Shown here: positions 1 to 9,065 of the stretch, piece after piece | Layout: each line of letters starts with the position of its first letter | How positions within the stretch are numbered: the stretch's first letter is position 1 | From: CAVZLD01 sp964522605 | Lineage (GTDB): Bacteria; Planctomycetota; Planctomycetia; Pirellulales; Pirellulaceae | Reading direction: 5' to 3' | NCBI GenBank assembly: GCA_964522605.1 | Contig: CAZFWV010000007.1 | Location: forward strand, 1 to 56,012 | DNA: 56,012 nucleotides | Notes under the pieces: generated by a model | What the model saw: only the letters and a program-made list of their open reading frames with translations | The model's database searches: none | What the model was told of the DNA's origin: nothing | Position numbers and translations under genes: made by a program

Positions 1-648
1 CGCCGAGTACGGCAGCACTGCCTTGGGTTGCGGCCGAAGGCTGCGCTGCGTTTTTACCTTCTTCAGACCAAGCAAAAACGCGGAGGGCGCAAGGGCGCAG
101 AGGGACGCAGAGACATGGATGGATAGTCCGTCGAGCCGTTGCGTCTGCGGCGAGGTACGTTTGGATTGGCGCTATCGCTCTGCGTTTTTTCGATCTGTTC
201 TGCATATCCATCGTCGACACGTTCGCTTTCCATCTCCGTACGACCGCCATATGTTTCCCGAATGAACGAACACATGCTAGGGCTCGTTGTTCATGTGAGC
301 TGTCAATGGCCTGTCATGCGGCAAGGTATGTTATTAGGACAGCGTAGCCAGGTGCGCAAGTCTTTTCTCAAAACATTTCGTGTTTTGGGTAGGCTGGTAT
401 CGTCGGGGGTTTCGCGAGAGAATTGACTGGATGGCAGTCACCGCGGAAGCCTGTTGTGCCGTGAAAGCACCAGGACAATGGAAGGTGTCACGAATACGAA
501 TGTTCTGTTAATCTTTCCTGCGGTGCGTGGCTTTTGAGACAAAGCACTGGTGCGGCGCAGCGAAGAACGCGTCGAATCGTCGGTCGCGACACTGATTTGC
601 GTTCCGATTAGCCCGTATGGGCTTTCATCTGTTAAAGGAGAATCTGCG
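1..648. other. Gene-free leader region
   Basis: No convincing gene is seen here. The short reading frames lack a ribosome binding site and recognisable protein features. Positions 75-118 carry a purine-rich stretch built on repeated GCAGAGG/CGCAAGG-like words, a spacer sequence type also seen near 28570 and 46010. Positions 532-548 carry a 17-base word shared exactly with 35243-35259. The promoter of the following exported-protein gene probably lies at the right end, but no clear -35/-10 pair can be named. Confidence 0.5.
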
Positions 649-2790
649 ATGTTCCGCTCGCGTGTTGTTCAACGATGCTGCGTGGTCAGCATTCTGGTCG
701 TCTTCCTGGCGGGGATTGGGTTTGCAGTCCCGGCACCGGCTCAGTCGCTGCGCACGGATACGTCGCTCAGGTTTGCACCGGCAGACGCGTCGTTTTATGT
801 AACGATGCTGAGGAATCGCGAGCAATTTGAGCGGTTTGTGCAGAGCAAGGCTTTTGCCCGTCTCAAGTCGCTTCCGATCCTGCAAAAAGCGTGGGCACAA
901 CTCCAGGACGATGACGAGTGGCAGGAGTTTCAGGCGTTCTTTGCGCAGCCTGAGAATCAGCAACTGCTGGACGTCTTGGCCGACGCGGCCTCGCGAGAGA
1001 TCTTCCTGATGGGCGACGAGCGATGTGCAGACTGGTTTAGCGCCCTGAATCGCCTGGGCAATTCGATCAACTTGGCTCAGTTGCAGGCTGCCGCGTCAGG
1101 ACAGCGGGCCGAGGAAGTCATTCAGCAGCAGATGATGAAAGTCCTCACGGAGAACGAGGAATTGCTGCACGTACCGTCGGTGATGATGGGCCTGCGCGTA
1201 TCGGACGCCGACGCGGTGCAGCGACAAATCGATCGACTGGAGGCCCTGCTCAAGCAAGTCATGGAACGTGAGGCACCGCAACTGGTTGACCGCCTGACTC
1301 GCGAAACGTTCGCAGGCAGTCAGCACCTGGCACTGCGTCTGGACGGGAGTCTTGTTCCGTGGGATAAGGCCTTGGAAGATGTCGAGCTTTCTGGTGACGA
1401 CAAGGATCGTCTCGCCGAGCGACTTCGCCAGGTGAAAATGACCATCACGATCGGTGTTTGGAACGGCTATTTGCTGATTGCGAAGGGCGAAACGACAGAG
1501 CCGCTCAGCGCCTTGGGGCAAGGAGAACTGTTGGCCGATCGTCCTGAGTTCGCACCGCTTTGGAAGGCCGAGTCGCGGCCGATGACCTCGATTGGTTACG
1601 CCAGCAAACGCTTCATCGAGAAGCTGGCGTCCGTGGATCAACAAATCGATCAGATGATCAAGATGGGCAAGGCCGCGGTGCCGATGTTGCCCGTGGATTC
1701 CGCCATTCAGGAAGATCTGAATGCTGATCTGGAAAAATTGGGGCGACAACTGAAAGATATGGCACCGGAATTAGGTGCGGTGATGGCGTACGAGTACCTG
1801 ACCGACGAAGGGTACGAAAGTGTTCGCTACAACTGGGCGGAGCAGCAATCGCTGAACGGAGCCCATCCGCTGACCATTCTCAATCACCTGGGTGGATCGC
1901 CCATCGCTTTCTTTGCGACTCGTTCCAAGCCCCAGCCCGAGATGTACGAATTCACCCGTACGTGGACCGCCAAACTGGTCAGCTATCTGGAGCGAATTGG
2001 CGGACCGATGCTCAACGAGGAACAGCGAGAGCTGTACGACCGAGCCAAGAAGGAATTGTCGCCGCTGCTGACGCGCATGCACGAAGCCAATCGCGACAAG
2101 CTGGCTCCCGCTTTTGCCGACGGTCAGTTCGTCCTGCTGCTGGACGCTCAACCGACCTCCACGAAGTGGTGCAACTTCATGCAACCGTCGGAGCAGCCGT
2201 TGCCACTGCCGCAGTTGGCCTGGGTTTACGGAGTGAGTGATGCCGAACTGCTCAAGCAAGGCGCGGCCGAATATCGCGACGTGCTGCAGACGGCGATCCA
2301 GAAGATGGCGGAATTGATGCCCGACCGGATTCCTCCCCTTCCCATTCCCGCGCCTGCTTCCCGCGAAGTCGATCACGGGACCATCTATACCTACAACCTG
2401 CCCGTGTTTCTCGGCGTCGATCCTCGGTTGGCTCCCAACGCGGGTGTCTCGGCCAGTGTGATGGCACTGACCATGATGCCTGAGACGACGGAGAAGATCC
2501 TGAAGAGTGAGCCGCTCCAGGGGCCGGGACCACTCGCCGATCTGGACCGGCCGCTGGCGATTGCCTGGCATTTCAACATGCAGCAACTGGTTCAAGTCGC
2601 CCGGCCTTGGGTGGACTATGGAATGAAGATGGCCCGTCAAGGTGGTTCAGTCGACGAAGAAGTCGTTCAGCAGGTCAACACGTTGCTGGACGTCCTCGCC
2701 TGCTTCCGCGATGCCAGCGGCGTCAGCTACTTCGAAGACAATGCCCTCGTGTCGCATATCCAGATGCGGTTCCAGGATCTGGAGGAGTAG
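649..2790 (+). CDS. Large exported protein of unknown function
   Basis: This 713-residue protein begins with a clear signal peptide: basic MFRSRVVQR, a hydrophobic stretch to about residue 28, and an APAQS-type cleavage site. I chose this ATG because an AAAGGAG ribosome binding site lies 8 bases upstream; the longer in-frame extension adds only low-complexity residues before the signal peptide. The mature part is hydrophilic, rich in Gln, Glu and Leu, and alternates predicted helices with short hydrophobic strands. There is no catalytic motif or later membrane segment. It is probably periplasmic or surface located. It lies 11 bases upstream of the epimerase gene, so the two may be cotranscribed, though nothing links their functions. 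I do not recognise the family. Confidence 0.8.
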   Translation: MFRSRVVQRCCVVSILVVFLAGIGFAVPAPAQSLRTDTSLRFAPADASFYVTMLRNREQFERFVQSKAFARLKSLPILQKAWAQLQDDDEWQEFQAFFAQPENQQLLDVLADAASREIFLMGDERCADWFSALNRLGNSINLAQLQAAASGQRAEEVIQQQMMKVLTENEELLHVPSVMMGLRVSDADAVQRQIDRLEALLKQVMEREAPQLVDRLTRETFAGSQHLALRLDGSLVPWDKALEDVELSGDDKDRLAERLRQVKMTITIGVWNGYLLIAKGETTEPLSALGQGELLADRPEFAPLWKAESRPMTSIGYASKRFIEKLASVDQQIDQMIKMGKAAVPMLPVDSAIQEDLNADLEKLGRQLKDMAPELGAVMAYEYLTDEGYESVRYNWAEQQSLNGAHPLTILNHLGGSPIAFFATRSKPQPEMYEFTRTWTAKLVSYLERIGGPMLNEEQRELYDRAKKELSPLLTRMHEANRDKLAPAFADGQFVLLLDAQPTSTKWCNFMQPSEQPLPLPQLAWVYGVSDAELLKQGAAEYRDVLQTAIQKMAELMPDRIPPLPIPAPASREVDHGTIYTYNLPVFLGVDPRLAPNAGVSASVMALTMMPETTEKILKSEPLQGPGPLADLDRPLAIAWHFNMQQLVQVARPWVDYGMKMARQGGSVDEEVVQQVNTLLDVLACFRDASGVSYFEDNALVSHIQMRFQDLEE

Positions 2791-2801
2791 GAATTTAAAG
2801 A

Positions 2802-3743
2802 ATGACGACACACTTGGTAACCGGCGGCGCCGGGTTTATTGGTTCGCACATTGCCGAGGCGTTGGTGAAGCGAGGCGATGCGGTTCGCGTGCTTGATAAT
2901 TTGAGTACGGGTTTTCGTCGTAACCTGGAGGCGATCTCGGATCGGGTCGAGCTGATCGAGGGCGATGTCACGGATGCCGCAGCCGTGGCACGGGCAGTCC
3001 AAGGCGTGGATTGTGTCTTCCACCAGGCTGCCCTGGCGTCGGTTCCCCGAAGTATCGAGCGACCCCTTGATACGAACGCGGCCTGCGTGACGGGAACGTT
3101 GACGGTTTTGGATCAATCCCGCCGGGCGGGTGTGCGGAGGGTCGTGTACGCCGCCTCGAGTAGCGCCTATGGCGACCAACCGTTCAGCTCGAAGCGAGAA
3201 GTGGATCTTCCGGGGCCGCTGTCACCTTATGCGGTGGCCAAGCTCGCGGGCGAGTACTACTGTCAGGCCTTCTTTCACACCTACGGGCTCGAGACGGTCG
3301 GCTTGCGGTACTTCAACGTGTTTGGCCCGCGGCAGGATCCCGACAGCCCCTACTCGGCCGTCATTCCGCTCTTCATTACTGCACTTCTGGCAGGTGAGCA
3401 GCCCACCATTTACGGCGACGGGCAGCAGAGTCGAGATTTCACGTTTGTCGAGAACGTCGTGCACGGGAATCTGCTCGCGGCCGAGGCGAAAGGCGCCGCG
3501 GGCAAGATCCTGAACATGGCGAACGGTCGGTCGACGAGCCTGCTGCGGTTGCTGCAGCTGCTCAATGAGTTTCTTGGCACGAATGTTCAGCCGAAGTTCG
3601 CTGATCCGCGTCGTGGCGATGTCCGCCATAGCCTGGCGGATATCACGCAGGCCCAACAACTGCTGGGCTACGAACCTCCCGTCGAATTTGCCGAGGGGCT
3701 GCGGCGGTCGATTGATTATTACCGCAGTCTAGCGTGCCATTGA
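2802..3743 (+). CDS. NAD-dependent epimerase/dehydratase (UDP-hexose 4-epimerase-like)
   Basis: An extended short-chain dehydrogenase of 313 residues, the usual size for GalE/WbpP-type nucleotide-sugar epimerases. The NAD-binding motif GGAGFIG is at residues 8-14, followed by the family-typical LDNLSTG at 31-37. Catalytic Ser lies in AASSSAYG (117-124) and the Tyr-Lys pair is Y143/K147 in PYAVAK. The VFGPRQDP and RDFTFVENVVHG segments also fit sugar-nucleotide epimerases. It would interconvert UDP-glucose/galactose or the N-acetyl forms in the cytoplasm for polysaccharide synthesis. The glycosyltransferase 250 bases downstream, beyond a repeat pair, suggests an envelope-glycan role, but exact substrate cannot be set. 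Confidence 0.88.
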   Translation: MTTHLVTGGAGFIGSHIAEALVKRGDAVRVLDNLSTGFRRNLEAISDRVELIEGDVTDAAAVARAVQGVDCVFHQAALASVPRSIERPLDTNAACVTGTLTVLDQSRRAGVRRVVYAASSSAYGDQPFSSKREVDLPGPLSPYAVAKLAGEYYCQAFFHTYGLETVGLRYFNVFGPRQDPDSPYSAVIPLFITALLAGEQPTIYGDGQQSRDFTFVENVVHGNLLAAEAKGAAGKILNMANGRSTSLLRLLQLLNEFLGTNVQPKFADPRRGDVRHSLADITQAQQLLGYEPPVEFAEGLRRSIDYYRSLACH

Positions 3744-3751
3744 GTTAAGCC

Positions 3752-3861
3752 TCGTTTAACCGCGCGGGCATCGCCCCGCGAGTAGAGAGGGGCCTTCCGC
3801 GGCCCGCTGGGCACGCGGTTAAACGAGAGGATCGAGATGCCGAAGTTATTTCTGAGTCATC
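3752..3861 (+). repeat. Dispersed repeat R4, copy 1 of a tandem pair
   Basis: A 110-base unit repeated without change 113 bases later. It has a head with inverted ends (TCGTTTAACCGCG at the left, CGCGGTTAAACGA near the middle) enclosing a GC-rich palindrome GCGGG...CCCGC. A non-palindromic tail follows, containing ATGCCGAAGTTATTTCTGAG. Tail-like sequence recurs near 27751 and 33553. The head also occurs, inverted, inside a gene near 27717. Confidence 0.9.
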
Positions 3862-3864
3862 GAT

Positions 3865-3974
3865 TCGTTTAACCGCGCGGGCATCGCCCCGCGAGTAGAG
3901 AGGGGCCTTCCGCGGCCCGCTGGGCACGCGGTTAAACGAGAGGATCGAGATGCCGAAGTTATTTCTGAGTCATC
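3865..3974 (+). repeat. Dispersed repeat R4, copy 2 of a tandem pair
   Basis: Exact second copy of the 110-base element, separated from the first by three bases. Its right end runs to within about 20 bases of the glycosyltransferase start, so the pair fills nearly the whole spacer between epimerase and glycosyltransferase. The perfect identity implies a recent duplication or gene-conversion event. Confidence 0.9.
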
Positions 3975-3992
3975 CCGGAGAGATGACTCGTC

Positions 3993-4778
3993 ATGGCGCC
4001 ATCGCAAACCATGTCCACCGCAAGCCGCATACTGGTGGCCGTTGCCACCTACAATGAGATTGACAACCTGCCGCAGCTGGTGGAATCCGTCTTGCGCGTC
4101 TTGCCGACGGCCGAGCTGCTGGTCATCGACGACAATTCACCCGATGGCACGGGGCACTGGTGTGACCGGCAGGCTGCCGTGGATCGGCGGATTCACTGTC
4201 TACATCGACCTCAGAAGCAGGGACTGGGCACGGCGACGCTCGCGGCGCTGCAATATGCGATCGATCACGATTATGACTTCGTGATCACGATGGATGCCGA
4301 TCTGAGCCACGACCCGAGCTACCTGCCAGATCTGTTGGCTGGCATGGATCCGCCGGAAGGCCCGCCGTGCGATGTGATGGTCGGGTCACGCTACTGTCCT
4401 GGAGGCGGTATCCGCGGATGGCCCCAACGTCGCCGGCTGATGAGTCGGGCGATTAATTGGTACTCGCGTCATTTGCTGGGTTTGAGCGTCAGTGATTGTA
4501 GCGGCGCTTTCCGCTGTTACCGAATCTCGCGGCTGCGTTCATTGAGCCTCTCCCAATTCCGCTCCCGTGGTTACGCCGTTTTCGAGGAATTGTTGTTGAG
4601 ATTGCAGCAGATCGGTGCCCGGTTTGGTGAACTACCGATCGTGTTTGTTGATCGAGCCCGGGGCAAATCCAAGATCGACTTTCGCGAGGCGTACTCGGCC
4701 CTGGGAACCATCAGCGGTCTTGGACTGCAAAGAATCTGCGGGCTGGTTCCGGAGCGCGAACGCGGTTCGGACGGTTGA
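3993..4778 (+). CDS. Family 2 glycosyltransferase, Dpm1-like (polyprenol-phosphate mannosyltransferase type)
   Basis: A 261-residue single-domain GT-A glycosyltransferase. It shows the Dpm1 hallmarks: VATYNEIDNLPQLV near the N-terminus, nucleotide-binding DDNSPDGT at 46-53, and the metal-binding DAD in MDADLSHDPSYLPDLL at 101-103, followed by VGSRY. No C-terminal membrane segments are present, as in the soluble Dpm1 class. The expected reaction is transfer of mannose or glucose from GDP/UDP-sugar to polyprenyl phosphate at the inner face of the membrane, supplying glycans or glycoproteins. The chosen ATG follows GGAGAG; a second ATG six codons later is also possible. Confidence 0.87.
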   Translation: MAPSQTMSTASRILVAVATYNEIDNLPQLVESVLRVLPTAELLVIDDNSPDGTGHWCDRQAAVDRRIHCLHRPQKQGLGTATLAALQYAIDHDYDFVITMDADLSHDPSYLPDLLAGMDPPEGPPCDVMVGSRYCPGGGIRGWPQRRRLMSRAINWYSRHLLGLSVSDCSGAFRCYRISRLRSLSLSQFRSRGYAVFEELLLRLQQIGARFGELPIVFVDRARGKSKIDFREAYSALGTISGLGLQRICGLVPERERGSDG

Positions 4779-4811
4779 TCCGAAGGCTTGTTCTAATCGC
4801 CGATCGCAACT

Positions 4812-5114
4812 TCACCGCTTCGACTGGCCAAGCCTTTCATCAGTTGAGTCTGGGTCCGATCGGCAGTCGAGGATCGCGACGACGTCCACGATGTCATCCG
4901 ACACCAGGTAGTAAATGGCGAATGGAAAAAGTCCCGACAGCTTCCGATGAAAACCACGGTAGACTTGATGCACGCCGAAGGTTGTCTTCAGTTGGCGCAG
5001 GTCACGGAGCAGGCATTGCAAGAAATAGATGTCGAGCCCCGGGGATAGACGCCCGTAGAACCACGCCCCCTCCACCAAGTCATCGATGGCTTCATCCCTG
5101 AGTTCGACGCGCAT
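4812..5114 (-). CDS. RelE/ParE-family toxin
   Basis: A 100-residue small protein with the ParE/RelE layout: an N-terminal helix pair (ELRDEAIDDLVEGAWFY), a glycine turn SPGLD, and the strand block FPFAIYYLVSDDIVDVVAILDCRSDP typical of the C-terminal beta-sheet. It overlaps the upstream antitoxin by 23 bases, the classic antitoxin-first arrangement. ParE members poison gyrase and RelE members cleave mRNA on ribosomes; the sequence does not settle which. It ends 33 bases from the convergent glycosyltransferase gene. Confidence 0.82.
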   Translation of the reverse strand: MRVELRDEAIDDLVEGAWFYGRLSPGLDIYFLQCLLRDLRQLKTTFGVHQVYRGFHRKLSGLFPFAIYYLVSDDIVDVVAILDCRSDPDSTDERLGQSKR

Positions 5115-5322
5115 TCAGGCGATCCTTGACATCTTCGATGGCTGCATCGATTGATTGTCGTGGTTTGCCGGAGGGTGTCGCCGTGCGGGATTCCAAAACA
5201 TCGCCATGCCAGTCGGGGGACGAAAATTCCACGGGATTCGCCGACAGATCTCGCCACAGTATGTCCAGGGCCGCAAGCTTCTCGTTCGGAGTAAGAGCTG
5301 CAAGCATCGTTTCGAGTGACAT
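5092..5322 (-). CDS. Antitoxin, putative addiction-module component family
   Basis: A 76-residue acidic antitoxin beginning MSLETMLAALTPNEKLAALD and ending in a charged helix DAAIEDVKDRL. This matches the small 'addiction module component' antitoxins that accompany ParE-like toxins: helical, with the LWRDLSANP segment typical of the family. The ATG was chosen because GGAGG lies about 8 bases upstream; a GTG 15 bases earlier would place the start over that site. The antitoxin should bind and neutralise the toxin and may autorepress the pair. Confidence 0.8.
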   Translation of the reverse strand: MSLETMLAALTPNEKLAALDILWRDLSANPVEFSSPDWHGDVLESRTATPSGKPRQSIDAAIEDVKDRLNARRTQG

Positions 5323-5491
5323 GTTGGGGTCCTCCACCAGAGATTGTATTGGGGATTCCCGGGGGAGAGAAGGTGCGTGGGTTACTTCCGTGGCCGCGCC
5401 ACACTACCTTCCTCCCCTTAGGAATCGCCCGAGTTTGGAGGCCCGCGTCGTTGTTTTTCTGACGGAGGACCTCACGCAATCGGCTTCCCGG

Positions 5492-6247
5492 CTATGCCAT
5501 GCGGAGGGGGCGTCGCCGTGTGCTGCGCTGCAGTGCGACGGCGAGAGCAGCCACCAGCGCGAGGCCGATCGCGGATGGTTCTGGAACCATCGCGAGCCCG
5601 TTGACGACAATTCCGCGATCTGGAGTGACGCCGGTCAATGGCTCAATATCAAACGTGCCGCTGCCACTACTCGCTCCGCTGCCGAACAGGCGAAACGTGG
5701 CCGAAGTGACTTGCGTGAAGCCACTCAGATCGATGTCCAGATTGTCCTCCCCCAGATCGGAGACGGCGCTGTCCAGAAAGATCGACTCGAACGGGCCCCC
5801 GTTGACCGACAGCAGGATCTCCAGACCTGCGGGGCCTGATGCGGAGCGGTCATAGCGGAGGTCCAGATCGGTCAACGCGAGCGGTGGTGAGGACGACCAG
5901 CCCCACTCGAGGTAATCCGTCGCTTCGTCGGTCCAGCCGGATGAGTTGTACGTTCCGCCCGTTCCCGCCGACAGCCCCGCGCCACGCGACAGCTCGAGCG
6001 GCACCAGGGTCGACATCGACTCACTCGCCGCCAGGCCCTCCGGCGCGTTGGCTGCATCGTAGGCGACAATCAACTCCGCTCGAGCCGGATGGAGACCTCC
6101 CAGCACCGCCAGAAGGCATATGGTGGCGGAGAATCCCTTCCAGGACCACCATGAGGGGGGGCGGTTGTTTGTGCAACCGGCCGGATCGATCCCGCGATGT
6201 GCCGTGTCAGTCATCGGAGAATGGGCCACGAAAAGCTCCTTCCACAT
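5492..6247 (-). CDS. Exported PEP-CTERM protein
   Basis: A 251-residue secreted protein. An AAGGAG site 8 bases upstream supports the start. The N-terminus has a long basic leader, then the hydrophobic stretch ATICLLAVLGGLHPARA, giving a late signal-peptide cleavage. The C-terminus is a textbook PEP-CTERM sorting signal: VPEPSAIGL, a hydrophobic helix ALVAALAVAL, then the basic tail RSTRRRPLR. Between them lies a Ser/Gly/Asp-rich domain with beta-strand patterning and no catalytic motif. Such proteins are processed by an exosortase and linked to extracellular polymer. No exosortase is in the window. It is divergent from the TPR gene. Confidence 0.85.
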   Translation of the reverse strand: MWKELFVAHSPMTDTAHRGIDPAGCTNNRPPSWWSWKGFSATICLLAVLGGLHPARAELIVAYDAANAPEGLAASESMSTLVPLELSRGAGLSAGTGGTYNSSGWTDEATDYLEWGWSSSPPLALTDLDLRYDRSASGPAGLEILLSVNGGPFESIFLDSAVSDLGEDNLDIDLSGFTQVTSATFRLFGSGASSGSGTFDIEPLTGVTPDRGIVVNGLAMVPEPSAIGLALVAALAVALQRSTRRRPLRMA

Positions 6248-6731
6248 CAGTCAACTCCTTACATCCGCGGACGGAAAAGATAGAGTTGCAATGTCGCTGT
6301 CCGCTTGGACGACATCGCAAGACGGTGCCCGAACGGGCGAGACTGCAGGGTGTCGAAACACTGGTCGGCACGCAGAATGCGGGGTACGAGTGACGGGGGC
6401 GGGTGCACCTGCAGTTTTTGGCGGCTGCCCCAGGTGTCGACCTCGATCTGGCCGTCTGCCGATCGGCGTTTTTCGGGCGAAAGAAGGTGCCGGCAAGGCA
6501 CGGGAAGTCCCCGCCGGCACCGAAATAGAATGGACATGAGAGCCACGAGAGCCAGAATCGACCGGGTCCCATCTTCCAAGTCGATTCCAGGGGGGAGAGA
6601 GAGTTGCACCGTTTTTGCCCTCGCTTCTCGAATGTCCAAAGAAGTGATAGGCAGGATTGTCTCCAGATCAGTCCGGCCGATCAAAGTTGCATGAGAGTTT
6701 GAAAACCGAGTTGTCGGTACCGACCAACGCG
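6248..6731. other. Spacer between divergent genes
   Basis: No gene is supported here; the minus-strand frames have no ribosome binding site or domain. The stretch should hold promoters for both flanking genes. It contains a perfect 9-base inverted repeat, GGTGCCGGC at 6486-6494 with its complement at 6513-6521 and an 18-base loop. There is no T-run, so it is not a typical intrinsic terminator. Confidence 0.4.
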
Positions 6732-8660
6732 ATGAGTGATTTCGAAGACCAAGACGATCTACCGCAACGCAACCCGTTTCAATTGCGTTGGCATGAACGG
6801 ATTCTGGGGCAATGCCTGAGAACGCTCGACGGGGTGCGCTTCTGGTTGATCTGGCCACTCGCTTCGTGCGCCAACCTGCTGGCACACCTCGGAGGTCGCT
6901 TGCTGTGGCTTGTGGAGTGGCTTGGGTATCAGTTGCAGCGCTTCGTCGCGAGTGTGGCGGAATGGATCGGCCGCACGCTGCGATTGGATCGAGTGCGGCG
7001 GCAGTTGGATGGACTTCAGGATGAAACGAGTCGGGTGATTGGAGGCATCGGGGAAACGGTCCGCTCGCAAACCACCGGATCGGCCTGGTTGCGGCGAGTC
7101 CACTCCGCCCTCGGGCATGTGCTGCAGTGGATTCCCATGACGGTGGAATGGTTCAGCCGTCATCTCGCGCTCTGGGCGAGTCAATCGGTCATTGTTCGAG
7201 TCTTGCTGGTGCCCTTTCGTTGGGTGGGGCACTTCGTCTACTTGCTTGTCGATTTTCTGCTCGGCTGGCTGTGGACGCGTCCGTACCGTCAGCTCTGGAT
7301 GGGGATCCCCGCGCTGGTTCTCGTACTGCCTCTGGCGTACTGCGCAATTCGGTTGCCGTTTTACTCGGCCGAAGCCAAGAGCCGACACTATCGTCAGGCT
7401 GCGATCGATGCGCTAAAGGAAGAGGACTTCGAAGCGGCTCAGCTGTTTTATCGCAAGCTGCAACAGTTAGGCGATCAGCATGAGCGTGTGGTTTTCCAGT
7501 CGGCCTTGCTCGTCGCCGAACAGGGCGACCTGGACAATGCCTATCAGCAGATTCGATCCATTGCCCCCGCCGACCAGCCGGGGCTTGCGGAAGGTCATCT
7601 CTGGATCGCCCGGTCGATTGCGCAGGGTTCCATCGAACAAGACAACCCCCAGCGCATGCGCTTATTGGAAGACCACGTGAAGCATGTGCTGGCGCTGTAT
7701 CCTGGGCAACCGGATGCCATCTTGCTATTGGCTCGTGTCCGTTTATCCGAAGGCAACAGCGACGAGGCCCTTCAATTGGTTCGCAATTTGTCGCGCGAGC
7801 AGCTTTCGGACTTCAGCCAAGTTGAACTTGCGCGGATCTATTCGCAGTTGGGGAAAACAGACGACGCCCTCGGCATTGCACAGCGATTGGTCCGGCAACA
7901 GCAGGATGATGTGATGTCGGATCCCGAACCGAAGAAGACCGAGGATTACCTGTTGTTGGCGGCGGCGAAGGAGCTGACGGGAGATTCATTGGGTGCGGTC
8001 GAAATCCTGTTTGCAGCTCAGCGTGCGCTGCCAGAGGAAGACGCGATCCGCGATGCGCTCGTCCGTATGGGCCTCGCCTATGGTCAACAGATGACGTCCG
8101 CCGTCGAGAAGATGGACCTGCTTCGTCGCCTCTACGACGTCGCGCCCGACAGCGAATCGCTCCTGGAACCGCTCGCCGCATTGACAAAAGACCCCGCGGT
8201 TGCCACGCAGGCCCTGGAACTCATCGAACAGCGCCGCGCGGCGGGAACCTTGCCCGCGGTGATCTGCCGTGCCGTGGGAGACAGCTGCGTGCAGCGATCG
8301 CAGTGGGCACTTGCCCGGACGTATTACCAACTCGCCGTCGATGCCGACAGCCAACAGGACGCCGCGACGAATAACCTGGCCTGGCTGCTGGCGTTTCAGG
8401 AGCCCCTTGATTTGCCGCGTGCGCTTGCGCTGGCAGACCGCGCGGTGAAACTCGTTCCGACCAATCCCCATTATCGAGAGACTCGCGGGCAGATTCTGAT
8501 CCAATTGGAGCGATGGGGCGATGCCGCCTCCGAACTGGAGATTGCCCTGAATGGGATGCCTGACAGCAAGCCCATTCATCAGTCCTTGGCGCTCGCCTAC
8601 GAGAAGCTCGGGCGATCCGAGGCCGCTCGCATGCACCGCCAACTCGCAGCCTCGCCGTAA
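6732..8660 (+). CDS. Membrane-anchored tetratricopeptide-repeat protein
   Basis: A 642-residue protein. The N-terminal third is rich in Trp and hydrophobic residues, with amphipathic or membrane stretches (LLWLVEWLGYQL, VIVRVLLVPFRWVGHFVYLLVDFLLG) and one clear transmembrane helix in IPALVLVLPLAYCAIRLPF. From about residue 230 to the end it is made of TPR-like helix pairs: EEDFEAAQLFYRKL, GNSDEALQLVRNLS, GKTDDALGIAQRLV, RSQWALARTYYQLAVDA and ERWGDAASELEIAL. TPR domains scaffold protein complexes. The ATG of MSDFEDQDD was chosen; a TTG 75 bases upstream would add a polar extension. No partner is obvious from its neighbours. Confidence 0.8.
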   Translation: MSDFEDQDDLPQRNPFQLRWHERILGQCLRTLDGVRFWLIWPLASCANLLAHLGGRLLWLVEWLGYQLQRFVASVAEWIGRTLRLDRVRRQLDGLQDETSRVIGGIGETVRSQTTGSAWLRRVHSALGHVLQWIPMTVEWFSRHLALWASQSVIVRVLLVPFRWVGHFVYLLVDFLLGWLWTRPYRQLWMGIPALVLVLPLAYCAIRLPFYSAEAKSRHYRQAAIDALKEEDFEAAQLFYRKLQQLGDQHERVVFQSALLVAEQGDLDNAYQQIRSIAPADQPGLAEGHLWIARSIAQGSIEQDNPQRMRLLEDHVKHVLALYPGQPDAILLLARVRLSEGNSDEALQLVRNLSREQLSDFSQVELARIYSQLGKTDDALGIAQRLVRQQQDDVMSDPEPKKTEDYLLLAAAKELTGDSLGAVEILFAAQRALPEEDAIRDALVRMGLAYGQQMTSAVEKMDLLRRLYDVAPDSESLLEPLAALTKDPAVATQALELIEQRRAAGTLPAVICRAVGDSCVQRSQWALARTYYQLAVDADSQQDAATNNLAWLLAFQEPLDLPRALALADRAVKLVPTNPHYRETRGQILIQLERWGDAASELEIALNGMPDSKPIHQSLALAYEKLGRSEAARMHRQLAASP

Positions 8661-9065
8661 AGCGCGAACAAGTCGCTGCTGATTCGATTTCGCGTTTTGT
8701 TCGTGCCGCTCCTGGACCGTTGACGGGGGGCCAATCGAGAAGGAGGAACCACGGATTCGACGGAGGAGACGGATCTTGGCGGATCAATCGGTGCCGATCT
8801 GTAGTATCCGTTCGATCCGCGGTTTCTTCCTGGCGATGGTTCCCAAGCAGAGCCGCCCCGAGAATTTCCGCGGCTTGCGTGCGGGAGACTCGACCCAACG
8901 CTGCAAGATTTCCTTCGTCGGACGGATTGGCAATCCGCCCCACATTTTTGTGCAAAGACTCCGCATTGCTCAGGGCAAAAAAATGGGGCATCCCGGCCCA
9001 AAACTACGCGACGGGAGCGATCCTGTCACGGGCGCTGTGGCACCGGTTTGGTTACGACTCCACCG
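8661..9065. other. Spacer with repeat R1
   Basis: A 405-base spacer between convergent genes. Its main feature is an R1 repeat (8749-8826). The rest is GC-rich, contains a short poly-A run (AAAAAAA near 8980), and shows no gene. The run does not sit behind a strong hairpin, so it is not called as a terminator. Confidence 0.5.
8749..8826. repeat. Dispersed repeat R1, copy 1
   Basis: An imperfect palindrome starting CCACGGATTCGACGGAGGA and ending TCCGTTCGATCCGCGGTTTC, with GGCGGATCAATCGGTGCCG in the middle. Three related copies occur at 18780, 37149 and 50868, always between genes. The ends read CCACGGAT and ATCCGCGG, so the element is nearly symmetric and its strand is arbitrary. Confidence 0.85.

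Noticed and set aside
3752..3974. Insertion sequence or transposon
   Set aside because: The repeats encode nothing, and no transposase or clear target-site duplication is visible.
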